Below are positions 11,609 to 22,600 of a stretch of DNA of 64,000 bases, one piece after another. Under the pieces are notes generated by a model, which searched no databases, was not told the origin of the DNA, and worked only from the letters and a program-made list of their open reading frames with translations. Within the stretch, counting starts at the first letter, position 1, and every line of letters begins with the position of its first letter. Origin of the DNA: Ciona savignyi (taxonomy: Eukaryota; Chordata; Ascidiacea; Phlebobranchia; Cionidae); the NCBI GenBank assembly GCA_000149265.1, contig CH003266.1:674614-738613 (forward strand), read 5' to 3'. Position numbers and translations under genes: made by a program.

Positions 11609-13576
11609 AAGCTGGGACTGATTGTGATTGCTTAAATCCTTGTGACCCACAATTCAATTATTGATTGATATTATATATCGATTGCATGTAGCAAACCCAA
11701 GGGCATCAGGCGCAATTCATTTGCTGAAAAACTATGTTTTAACTGTGGTTCCCTTGCATTTTTTATAAATATTTATCTTGTCTACTGTCAATTTCGTTGA
11801 CAGTACGCTGGCATGGCAAGCGAATTGCTGTACATGGAGCGTTATAACATGATCTGTGCCAAAATCCCGTGTTCCAAACCCGTTATATTTGCAGCGTTTA
11901 TATTTTTCTCAATCGCCCGTTTATTTTCCTCGTAACAGTTTCATTTGGTTGTCAGCGGTCTGTAGCGAACACTCTTGTACGTTTTATTCGCTTCTGATTC
12001 CCTGGATTTTTATTTAACTACAGTCACTTTGGTGCAATTTTTGATTTTACCATTATTGTATCGATCTCGACTGAACGTACGGGCTACAGAAGGCGGATAA
12101 ATAATTCGGTTTTATCGGACTTGATGCTTCGTGCGAACTTGCACACTCTTGCCACCATTCGTTATTGTGAGACCTCCGAGACCAACCAGTAAACAGTTCG
12201 ACTTGTATTTTTGTAAGTTTAACAATGCACTGTACAAGCAAGCAATGTATAACCGGCGATTTATTTTAATTTAATATGACCACATTCTTTTCTTGGGTTC
12301 GTTGTGCATTCATTTCTGAGCCCAACGGTTTTGTGCGATTCATATTTATTCCTTTTGTTCATTTCTTCGATCATGTTGTATATTACACAATGACACCTGT
12401 ACTATAGATGCTGCTTATTAGCTCGCAATCGGTTAACCTGCAACGCTTATATTTCTTCAGTAGCACAAAAGCATAACCCGGACAACGTAACACAAATCAG
12501 CAAAAACATTCTTGCTTTCAACCAGTTTCTAAACCCCAAATTCCTTGTATATAAGCAAATCACTACTCACTGTACAGCACAGCAAAGGAAGGTTACAACT
12601 ATATGTTAACCGCAGGTGTGTTGTGATTACTTGAACCTTGAATTGAATATTTTACACAAATTTTCCCGTATGGGGTCCCTACAACCTACTTTTACAACCC
12701 TTTCGGTTTATTTATATAAATAACAATAAAAAAAGTTTCGCAACAACTGTGGGTTAGAATTACCTTGCTGAAATTAAAGTGCATTTAAACTCCAGTACCG
12801 TACTTGCATATATAGTCTGAAAACCCAGCTACGGGATGAGATATTTTTATCTCGTGGTTTGAAAAACGCAAGTAAAATTCTCACAGCCCATCGTCGTAAT
12901 GCATCGCCACAACCGTCGGGTTGCCAGAAGTTTTGGGATGCCTTCAAATACTACAGAAACGCTTGGATCACTTAGATTGTTATGGAAAGTTGTAGCGGTT
13001 GCTTATTTATTTACTAATATATATAATATATACTTTACAAAGTAGATTTTTGCGCTCGATACAATAGAAAATCCTTGCGCGCTGCATATAGAAGTTTTTC
13101 CACATATTAATCCAGTAAAATATACAAACAGTTGCTAAGTTATCCAAAAAGGTCCTTAATCTGGCGGACCAGGAAACCCTAAAGAATACCGTTAAATTGA
13201 CCAAAAGTTCCTACCCCGCTCCATGAAAAAATATTCCTGTAATTCTCCATATTTATCTTTCCGAGACGATTTTGTCCATTCAATTGTGGGGATCTTCCTT
13301 TTTTTCTTGGTTAAGGCTTGTGATTGCGCTTGCACTAATTCTGGCATGAGGTTCCCCAACTAACAGACCTCAGCCAAGACTAAAATAGCTAGCAATCCGA
13401 CTCCATAAAAAAAACTTCTTTTATTGGTATATTGCAAGCTGATACAATACAATTCGTACAGTTAAACTGGTTCATTATACATGCTTGAAGATATCGTCTT
13501 CAAGCAGGCAGGGCTTGAGTCTGCATTTCAGCACGCGTTTCTGATAATAATTAATGAAAAGACTTTATACACAACC

Positions 13577-13868
13577 GTCCGGCCCGATGGTCTAGCGGTT
13601 AAGTGCGTCGCCTTTCAATCGAAAGGTTGCAGGTGCGAAACTGGTCGCTAGCTAGTCGGTTGTGTCCTTGGGCAAGGCACTTTACGGACATTGCCTGAAC
13701 CCAGCGGATTAATGGGTTCTACCAAATTGAAGGAACGTGTCTATCATATACAACACACTGCAATAGCTCCGGTAACCCGACGATGGGCGCGAGGTGATCT
13801 GACGATTGCCCGTGTGATAACCCCCTAGTTTTTCCCATTCACGGGGATAAACATGAATATCCTATTCT
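13577..13868 (+). mobile_element. SINE-A, near full length
   Basis: Complete head-to-tail copy: tRNA-like head with TGGTCTAGCGGTTAAGTGC, central block TCCTTGGGCAAGGCACTTTA, 3' region CCCATTCACGGGGATAAACA and ATATCCTAT tail. Confidence 0.9.
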
Positions 13869-14074
13869 AAAACATCAGCTTGCAATACGTATGGCATGGG
13901 GATTATATTCCGTTGACACGCACAGAAAGTGAGGCAAACGGGTTTTTAGAACAGGCGCACACAGCTGTGCAGCATGCAATAATGGCTTACTTAAACAATT
14001 TAACAAAACTTAATATAATAAGCAACAAATATTACACAAGCCGCGAATGTCACACACAATTCCCCAAGATATTA

Positions 14075-14350
14075 GTCTGTTGGTGTAGTGCCACGCCTTT
14101 CAACCGAAAGGTTGCAGGTCCGAAACTGGTCGTTAGTTAGTCGGTTGTTTACTTGGGCAATGCACTTAACGGACATTGCCTGATATCAGCGGATTAATGG
14201 ATTCTACCAAATTGAAAAAACTTTTTATCATGCATAACACACTGCAATAGCTTCGGTAACCCGACAGTGGGCGCGATGTGATCTGACGATTGCCTGTGTG
14301 GTAAGCCCCTTGGTTTTCCCAATCACAGGGATAAACATGTATATCCTATC
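14075..14350 (+). mobile_element. SINE-A, diverged copy
   Basis: Same order of blocks as the copy at 13577 but with many substitutions, for example GTGTAGTGCCAC in the A-box area and an altered central block. It ends in ATATCCTATC. Confidence 0.85.
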
Positions 14351-14589
14351 TATTTCTGAGATTTAACCCGAATTGCTGATCGGACGCTTATAAACTATGT
14401 CCATTCCAACCTTATATATATATATATGCGATTAAGTAACATCACCAACCTATATTCATATATGTAAATCGTTTAGTCAGGATGTATTAGTAATTGAAAG
14501 TCCGGGAATAGTTAGTACAGTGTCGTAACGTTTTTAATCTGTCAGGTGGCGATAAAGAGAAAACTAGTTCGGTACGAATATTTTCGTTG

Positions 14590-14706
14590 TTCGTGTGGCC
14601 GAATGGTTAACGCGACCGATACATATAACGACTTCTATACAAAAAAACGGTCCTGGTGAATAGCCCATCGTCGGTTCGAAACTTGGCTCGGTAAAAAAAA
14701 AAATTT
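14590..14706 (+). mobile_element. SINE-B, full copy (~115 bp, tRNA-like with A-tail)
   Basis: Head TCGTGTGGCCGAATGGTTAA looks like a class II tRNA (Ser/Leu-type) A-box. GGTTCGAAACTTGGCTCGG supplies a B-box. It ends in an A-run. Total length and the A-tail argue for a short tRNA-derived SINE or retro-tRNA, not a working tRNA gene: no acceptor stem closes. Confidence 0.75.
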
Positions 14707-14840
14707 TTTCGCTGTTTAAGTCTTTTCCGCATGTGTTTTTGCAAAGCTAAGACTTTCGCGACTTTCGCCGATATTCTTCAACAGCCGACATCTCGTGACT
14801 AAAAAGGAATATTTAATTCAAATTCTTAAGGATGTTGTAG

Positions 14841-15018
14841 ATAGAATAGGAATGGATATTCATGTTTATTCCCGTGAATGGAAAAAACAAGGGGGTTATC
14901 ACACGGGCAATCGTCAGATCACCTCGCGCCCATCGTCGGGTTACCAGAGCTATTTCAGTGTGTTGTATATGAAAGACACGGCCCAATTTGGTAGAACCCA
15001 TTAATCCGCTGGGTACAG
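14841..15018 (-). mobile_element. SINE-A, 3' part, minus strand
   Basis: Reads GGAATGGATATTCATGTTTA through CCATTAATCCGCTGGGT. The copy stops in the middle, so the head is lost. Confidence 0.85.
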
Positions 15019-15121
15019 ACGATATCTAAAAATCACCAAGTAAAATATTCCAGTTTAACCTCGTAAAAACCTCCATATTAAAAGAAAATTATAATACACA
15101 ATTTACGTTTGGGAAAAACGA

Positions 15122-15221
15122 NNNNNNNNNNNNNNNNNNNNNNNNNNNNNNNNNNNNNNNNNNNNNNNNNNNNNNNNNNNNNNNNNNNNNNNNNNNNNNN
15201 NNNNNNNNNNNNNNNNNNNNN
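15122..15221. other. Assembly gap (100 Ns)
   Basis: Exactly 100 unresolved bases. A SINE-A copy begins directly at the right edge with its first bases missing, so the gap probably fell at a repeat. Confidence 1.
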
Positions 15222-15407
15222 AGTGGTTAGGGGCGTCGCCTTTCAATCGAAATGTTGCAGGTGCGAAACTGGTCGCTAGCTAGTCGGTTGTGTCCTTGCA
15301 ATAGCTCCGGTAACCCGACGATGGGCGCGAGGTCATCTGAAGATTGCCCGTGTGATACCCCCTTGGTTTTCCCATTCACGGGGATAAACATGATATCCTA
15401 TCCTATC
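15222..15407 (+). mobile_element. SINE-A with internal deletion, 5' end in gap
   Basis: The head from AGTGGTTAGGGGCGTCGCC to TTGTGTCCTTG joins directly to CAATAGCTCCGGTAACCCG. About 110 bp of the central block is deleted. It has a normal (CCTAT)n tail. Confidence 0.85.
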
Positions 15408-16118
15408 AATTTTACCAAAAAAGAAACGTCCAATTGAGGTCATATACTTTTATAAATATTATGTGGTTAAAATACGCAGTGGTACGTTTAGTCGCATTCC
15501 AATAAAAATTATTTTTCCAAATCTTTATCAAATAAGTCATTTATCTTTTTATTTTTTTTGTGAGAAAACAAAAATATGTTCAATTGAGTTGAAAATTTAA
15601 GATATATTAGCTCAATCTTTTTAATGTTGTTTTATGTTAAGTTATTTATAGAACAAGGATTTGGAGTGAAGAAACAAACAGTGTTCTCTTTGTATGATAA
15701 TGACATATAGCACGTATCATTAGGTCCGAATGGCGGAAATTTTCTGCTTAGACAAACATATGCTGGTGTACAGTGAATATGGGGTTTTACAAATAGGAAA
15801 TGGAAATCCTTTTTATTGTATCTTGAAATAACGGTTATACAAATTTAAAATATTTCTATGAATTATATTTTCTTTTGTTGACGTGTTTTAAGTTCAACAG
15901 TAATGATAAATAAATAGGACAGTTTTTATGACAAAGTTCTTACTCCTGCAATTCTATACATCAAAACACATAATTGCCCTATCCTATTTTTCCTACATCT
16001 GCGAAGGTACTTTATTACCATTATTTTCGCACAAATTGTTCGAGTTTGTCACCGCCACCCCGAAAATATCGGGTCTAGCTAAAACACTTGGTGAAACACA
16101 ACTACGATTGGAAATGCT

Positions 16119-16232
16119 GACCATTCGGCCACACGACCGATACATATACCTCCTCATATATTTATAAAAACGACGGAAGTGACGCACCCATCTTGACTTC
16201 AAAACTTGTGTCAGTAAAAAAAAAATACTATT
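16119..16232 (+). mobile_element. SINE-B copy with inverted head
   Basis: The body and A-tail are in + orientation (GATACATATACC ... CAAAACTTGTGTCAGTAAAA). The first ~20 bp are the reverse complement of the normal head (ACCATTCGGCCACACGACC). See the finding on head inversion. Confidence 0.65.
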
Positions 16233-16893
16233 GGAAATAAAGTAGGTTAGGAAATTTTTCACTCCGAATTCGGCATATAAACAACTTCTGCAAATTTCTG
16301 TGGTGTTAACGCCCAGGATTGCGTGAGAATGGTTAAGGTTGGTCCGACATTGAGTTCAAATGAGGTTTCTCAACATTCGTCACGTTTCTAAGCTTCACTG
16401 ATGCAAATTGCGCTTGTAATTGGACCCAGCATTCGACACGCTTCTACGATTTTGCGCACAATTTTACTGTAGCTGCGATTTGCATACTCAAAATATTTTT
16501 AAATAAAAGTAATATATAGACGTTTGGGATATCCGCCTCTAGGTAATATACCTAATTAATGTATATTAAATTAACTTTAGCCTGGAATAACAAAATAATT
16601 AAGAAACTTGTCCGAACAATGTACTACGAAGTAATAGACCACCATAGTTAAGTATATGCTATTAAACTGTAGAGTTGCAGTTCTTTATATTGAGACAAAG
16701 TTAAGAAATAAAATGTAAAAAAATACTATATAATTATATATAAACAAATAAATGTGTGACTGTGACTAAAAAAATGCATTTTTTTTTCTAAATGGATGTG
16801 TAACGCAGGTGGTTGTGCCTTATTGTGGCCCAGTGAAAGCATACTTGTAAATCAGCACATAATTTACATAACTAACCCGGATGATCTTTAATG

Positions 16894-17056
16894 TAGTCGG
16901 TTAGGTCCACAGCCAATTTGTAAACTTCTCTTAAATACAGTGGATTAGAACTAAGTGGCAATCCTATTTAACACAATGCAATAGATCCGGTAACCCGACG
17001 GTGAACACCCGGTAATCTAATTGCACGTGTTAACGCCCCTGCGATTCCCAATCATG
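16894..17056 (+). mobile_element. SINE-A, degenerate copy
   Basis: Recognisable by TAGTCGGTTAGGTCCACAGC, AACACAATGCAATAGATCCG and GTAACCCGACGGTGAACACC, with heavy substitution and deletions. Confidence 0.6.
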
Positions 17057-17344
17057 TATTATACATCATTTGAATATATTTTTTTTTAATTTTAAATAAT
17101 GCTTAAAGGTCAAATAAGTACAAATTGACTGAACATAAAAAAGAAATCGGAATCTTTTTTTCTACAGCGGCGTGTCTCGAAAAACAGCAGTCTTGTTCGA
17201 AAAAGTCTCTTTTATACCCATTAAAAAGACCTCGGGTATGGATGTGTTTCTAATAAAGCTTGTGGAACAGAGAACAATATACAGTTTATATACGTTAAGA
17301 ACATGCAGTTTTAAAGCTGGACATTGTCTTTAATTAAAGCTATG

Positions 17345-17346
<2 letters not shown>

Positions 17347-17384
<38 letters not shown>
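17347..17384. repeat. (TA)n microsatellite
   Basis: Uninterrupted TA dinucleotide run of about 19 units. Confidence 0.95.
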
Positions 17385-17390
<6 letters not shown>

Positions 17391-18182
17391 GTTAAATTTA
17401 AAATTATTTGTTTGTAATGTAATTATGTAATTTTGCCTATTTAACCTTAAATTATATATTTATATATAGATATATATCTATTTTCGTCAATCCTAAGCAA
17501 ATTACAATACATAGTTTTACTTAGAGTTTACTTTAAATTATAAATACAGTTTTAACCCTATAACGTTATCTTCTAAGTTCACAAAAGCCAGATAGAAGTT
17601 TATTTGGATTAGCAGCTAGATGGATTTTATACACAGAGGGACAGTGTGGTGTTGTGGATCTTGCTTTTTTTGTTTAAATTGCAATTATATTGTCTTGTGG
17701 TATTATAGATTTATTTTTTTTACTAAATCTGCATCTTAGAAGGAAGCAACTAAAAATAAGCAAAGTAATGCTAAATGAAGAGTAGTGCGTGCGTTAAAGG
17801 TAGTGTTAGGGCTGAGGTTAGATGTTTAGTACTGGGATTGAGAGTAGGTTTGTAGGGAAATGCTTAAAAATTTTTCTTTTCCACCTTTTTTCTTCTCTCT
17901 TTACCTCTGTTAAGTTTTGTCTTTTTAATACATTATGGCTTTAATGAAAATTTCTTTTCATTTGATACGTCTTTTGCGCTTAAGAGTTGTGTGGTCCCAG
18001 AACCCTGTCTGTTGGCCAATCGTGGGACCTGTCTGCTTTAGTCTCATACAGAAAATACGCATTACATTAAGTCCATAACATTTGGTGTTGTTTAAAAGCT
18101 TTTTCTTTGAATTCTATCCTACCCATTTATAAATATTAATAAACCTAAGTTTCAGATTTACCATTGTGACTATAGTATAAAC

Positions 18183-18472
18183 CAGGTATGTCCAACATTT
18201 TATTGTAGTGGGTCATTTTAACTTGAAATAACTCAATAGGCCGCAGAACTATTAAATTTCAAGAAAAATTGGTACATAAAGAAAAAATTAAAAACCATTA
18301 ATTTATAATCCTGTATTCCTGTTGCTCCCATACTTATAGCCTACTATTGCCGCGCCCCTAAAAGCTGACTGGTACGTTTTAATTAGCTAAGATTCAAAGT
18401 TCAAAATACTACTTGAAAATGACTAGCGGGCCGCACAAAAATCTCAGGTGGGCCGCAGGTTGGACATCCCTG
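18183..18472. mobile_element. hAT-like MITE, 290 bp, exact 8-bp TSD
   Basis: Inverted ends CAGGTATGTCCAAC and GTTGGACATCCCTG are flanked by a perfect GTATAAAC duplication (18175-18182, 18473-18480). GGGCCGCA-type motifs lie near both ends. Confidence 0.85.
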
Positions 18473-18814
18473 GTATAAACAGTGTTACTTCCGCGGGTGA
18501 AGTAACGGGTTGCAAGTTTAAAAATGACGCGTATCGTTGAGTAAACACGCAGTTTATGTCCTATAGTTGTAATTGTCGGTAATGGTTGATACGGAATGAT
18601 ACGATACAGAAATGTTGGGGTATAACGATACGGTACGGTGAATGTGGTTTCTGTAGTAAATAAAAGAACCAAATCAGTAAACTTACGAGTCTACATATAA
18701 ATCATAAATATCACAGACTCACCAAACTTTGGCTTTAAGCGGTACGGAAAAATACGGTATCGGAAGAAATGGTACACTGCAGTCTCTAAAAGACACGCGG
18801 TCTATAGTATAGGC

Positions 18815-19209
18815 CAGTGGTTCTCAAACTTTTTTGGTTGCGACGCCTTTTCAAATTTTGCTGAGCTTGCGACGCACCAGTCATAAAATTATTGCTACCA
18901 AAGTTATCTTTAGTGGTTTTGCACACGTAATGAAGAAATAAAATACAATAAAAGAACAATAGCCACGTCCCCACCCGTTAGTAATTTAGTTCATATCTAA
19001 TCTAATGTGCCGTATGGGCTTGTTTATTTTTGCAAAGATCGTGGAACCTTGGGAGAATCTTTGAAACTGCCACCCTCATTTATCTTTTAACGTCTATTCG
19101 TGATGGATATTTGCTAATAATCAGTGCAGTTTCGAACGCAATGGCTGTGCGACGCTCTACACGATTTCAAACCACCAGGGCGTCGCGACGCACAGTTTGA
19201 GAACCGCTG
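18815..19209. mobile_element. hAT-like MITE, ~395 bp
   Basis: Inverted ends CAGTGGTTCTCAAACT and AGTTTGAGAACCGCTG, with inner GCGACGC motifs on both sides. The flanking 8-mers (GTATAGGC, GTTAGGTG) match poorly, so this is an older copy. The ends resemble Charlie-type hAT elements. Confidence 0.75.
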
Positions 19210-19657
19210 GTTAGGTGATTGCAACAGAAACTCCCATTATTACGTATATCGATTGTGACACAATTAATGCTAATTTTACATAGACATCAAGAAAACATAT
19301 AAGCAAATAAAAAAAAATAATGGGTCAAGATATCTTACAGACAGTGTCTGGTCATAAATACTATTTTCCTGATGGTATTAAATGTTTAAAAGCGGCTTTC
19401 ATACATAACTTTGTTTTGTAAAAAAATAACAGTAATTACAAACATTGTATATATTGAATTGCTGCAAATCAGCACTACCTACTTCCACACGATTTATTGA
19501 TTTCGCACAAATTGAACCATTATGGTGTTATTAACAAATATAAACTTTTATTACCTCAAAGATTATACATTGCATAAATTTACTATATAACAGTAAATCG
19601 TGGTACGTAATTTAAAATTTTGTAGATTTGTGTTTGAACAAGAAACTGATAGGCACA

Positions 19658-22600
19658 ATGTCCAGGGTTGCAGTGCATTTGATAGCCTTGTTGTCAATTC
19701 TATATAAAGGTAAATAAATTACAGTAAAACAATTGCAACCTACAAAATATAGTTTTCTATGGTAAACCTTAAGCCTGCATATTAATACCCTAGCATATGA
19801 TTGTTTTAATAAATTATGCTTCTCGCATTTGGCGCTGGTCGCTAGCAAGTCGGTTGTGTCCTTGGGCAAGGCACTTTACGGACATTACCTGAATCCAGCG
19901 GAAAAATGGGTTCTACCAAATTAAGGAACGTGTCTCTCATACACAACACACTGCACTAGCTCCGGTTACCGAACGGTGGGCGCGAGGTGATCTGACGATT
20001 GTCTTTGTGTTAACCCCCTTGGTTTTCCCATTCACGGGGATAAACATAAATATCCTTTCCTATCCTATTGGTTAGACGTCGTTGCGATCGTACTTGGTGA
20101 TTTATTTAGGTTCACGCACACCCTCGCAAATAGTGCTGGTCTGTTTCTTATTTCTTATAAGCCGAGTGTCGAGATTATGTTCATTATAAAGAAACCAACG
20201 CCTTTCCGCTAACTCGCGAGCGTGTGAGTGATTCCCTCTCAAATCGTCCGGTTGCATTTCATTTTGTGTCAAGAAATTTAACCCAATTGACGACTTGCGC
20301 AATCGTAAAACGTAATTGACTGTGTATTTTGGCAAATAAAGATACTAATTAAAATCAAAACATCTAAAAAAGAAAAAAATGCATTACCCCAATATGTGGA
20401 TTATAAATTAGGCCATTTAAAATTAAAGTAGCCTACAAAAAAAGATATATAATCGCATGACAGTATAATAAAGTGATTGGCTATATAAACTAATTATATT
20501 TCTTCACAGGAAATACGCAATCACCAAGCTGGAGTTACAGTGGAGCAAATGGTACTTGTATAATATTTTATTACTTTTGTATGATATATTTTAAATATTT
20601 TAATTTAGTTTCTTATACGGCTATAATTGGTCATTCTCCAAACAAATATCCAGTTATGTGACCAGAAACGTATTATTTTTTGGTAGAAATACTTATATAC
20701 TTATATTATAGCCTCAATTATAATTTTATATTACTTTTGATCTAATTTTCTTAGGCTTTGGGCCTTGGATGTAGGAAAATGTTATTTTATAATATTCTTG
20801 TATTTTATCCGAGGCAACTTACGTTAACCACAGAATACTAAAATACATGTGTTAGCAATCTATGGTTCAGTGAGTTAGTGTTTTATAACTTAAACTAAAC
20901 ACTAGTTTAAAAAATGGTTTTAATCACAATACGTCAAATGCTTGTAATGGTTACTTTAAATAGGGTAGGATATTCATGTTTATCCCCGGGAATGTAAAAC
21001 CCAAGAGGTTTAACACATGGGCAATCGCCAGATCACCTCGCGCCCACCGTTGGGTTACCGGAGCTATTGCTGTGCTGTGTTGTATATGATACATTCGTTT
21101 CTTCAATTTAGTAGAACCCATTAATTCGCTAAATAAAATCTTGCCAATAATTAAATCTAGTAACGATTATACCATATCATTAAACGAGTAGAACAACCCC
21201 ATATTTACAATTTTAAATATCCTTAATGCACAAAGCGGTACCTCTAAATACTACAGGACCGCTTGGACCGCTTGGACCGCTTGGATCGCTTACTATACTT
21301 TGTAATTACAAAATCCATGATATTAATGTTAGGGTTGGGGTTAAAGTTAGTTCTGGGGTTGAGATTAGTGTTTGGGACAGGGTTAGAATTACTTTCCATA
21401 GCAATCTATGAGATCCAGGGGATCCAAGCGCTCCAAGCGGTCCTAGTAGTATATAGAGGCACCCTGCACAAAGTACAGCGTGAACATAGGTTCAATATTT
21501 CTCACTTTTTTTCTCGGTTCTACAGGGCCGGGAAATTGGAGCAATCTTTTCCACGATTGTGCTCGTCTGCTTCAATCCCCGATCAAAATTGTTCATTCAA
21601 ACACCACAGTCGATGCAAATCTTGGAAATTTCTCGGCGTCGATGTTTACTGATATTCCGGCGAAGATGGAACTTGTAAACAATGGCCATTCGTGTAAGAA
21701 TAGAATAGGATAGGATATTCATGTTTATCCTCGTAAATGGGAAAACCAAGGGGGTTGACACACGGGCAATCGTCACCTCGCGCCCACCGTCGGGTTACCG
21801 GAGCTATTGCAGTGTGTTGTATAAGATAGACACATTTATTCAATTAGTAGAACCCATTAATCCGCTGGGTATAGGCAATATCCGTAAAAGCGCCAACCCA
21901 AGGACACAACCGACTAGCTAGCGACCAGTTTCGCACCTGCAACCTTTCGATTGAAAAGGGTCGCACTATACCGCCAGACTAACCGGCCGGATGAGTGTAA
22001 GACGTAAGGTTGTCGTCTGACGACCTACATTATGTGCAATATGTTTAGGCCAGTGCTTCTCAAATGGTGCGCCACAGGGGTAAGCTTGGTGCGCCACACT
22101 TGCATTTCGTAAATTTACGACAGAGTGTGCATATATTATAAACTACTAAATGGTTAGTGTCTAGTTCGTTCTTTTCCATTGTTCTACATTACCTTTCAAA
22201 AAGCAAGCGCGCTCAAGAAACAGTAATTTCGTTATGTGGAAAATTCGGTGATAAAATTATTTAAATTAAACGTTTAATTTTCCATATTTTTCCTAAATTG
22301 TTTGAATATTTAGCATATTGTTTTGACTCCCCGTGCAAAGTGCGCCCGTTCGTTTCCAAATTGGTCTCGGGTGCGCCATGAGGTCAAAAAAATCGAAAAA
22401 CACTGGTTTAAGCTATATTTAAAATTATACTACGACATCCTGGCGTTATTTTGTAATAAAAGTTACCCGCCGGGTATTTTGCAAACGCGTTTTATAACGG
22501 GAAATCGCATTTTAAATCCCGGAGACTAGGTGTTTTTAACTACCGGTACTTTATAAACCACAAGCCAGTCGCTTTGACAACAAAAGTAAATGCTATAGTC

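Larger units (their letters stand above)
11609..19657. other. Gene-poor, repeat-rich interval
   Basis: After the NFAT5-like stop there is AT-rich sequence without a supportable exon up to the carbonic anhydrase start. It holds the SINE-A copies, SINE-B copies, hAT-like MITEs, AT microsatellite and the N gap listed separately. The NFAT5-like 3' UTR must occupy the first part; I see no canonical poly(A) signal close to the stop (one AATAAA lies near 12725). Confidence 0.6.

Noticed and set aside
13577..13660. tRNA gene
   Set aside because: The A-box and B-box-like sequence is the head of SINE-A. It does not close an acceptor stem and occurs in about a dozen well-preserved copies with the same long 3' body.
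21300..21400. Telomere-like or interstitial telomeric repeat (GTTAGGGTTGGGG)
   Set aside because: Irregular, not tandem, and part of a foldback MITE core that recurs elsewhere.
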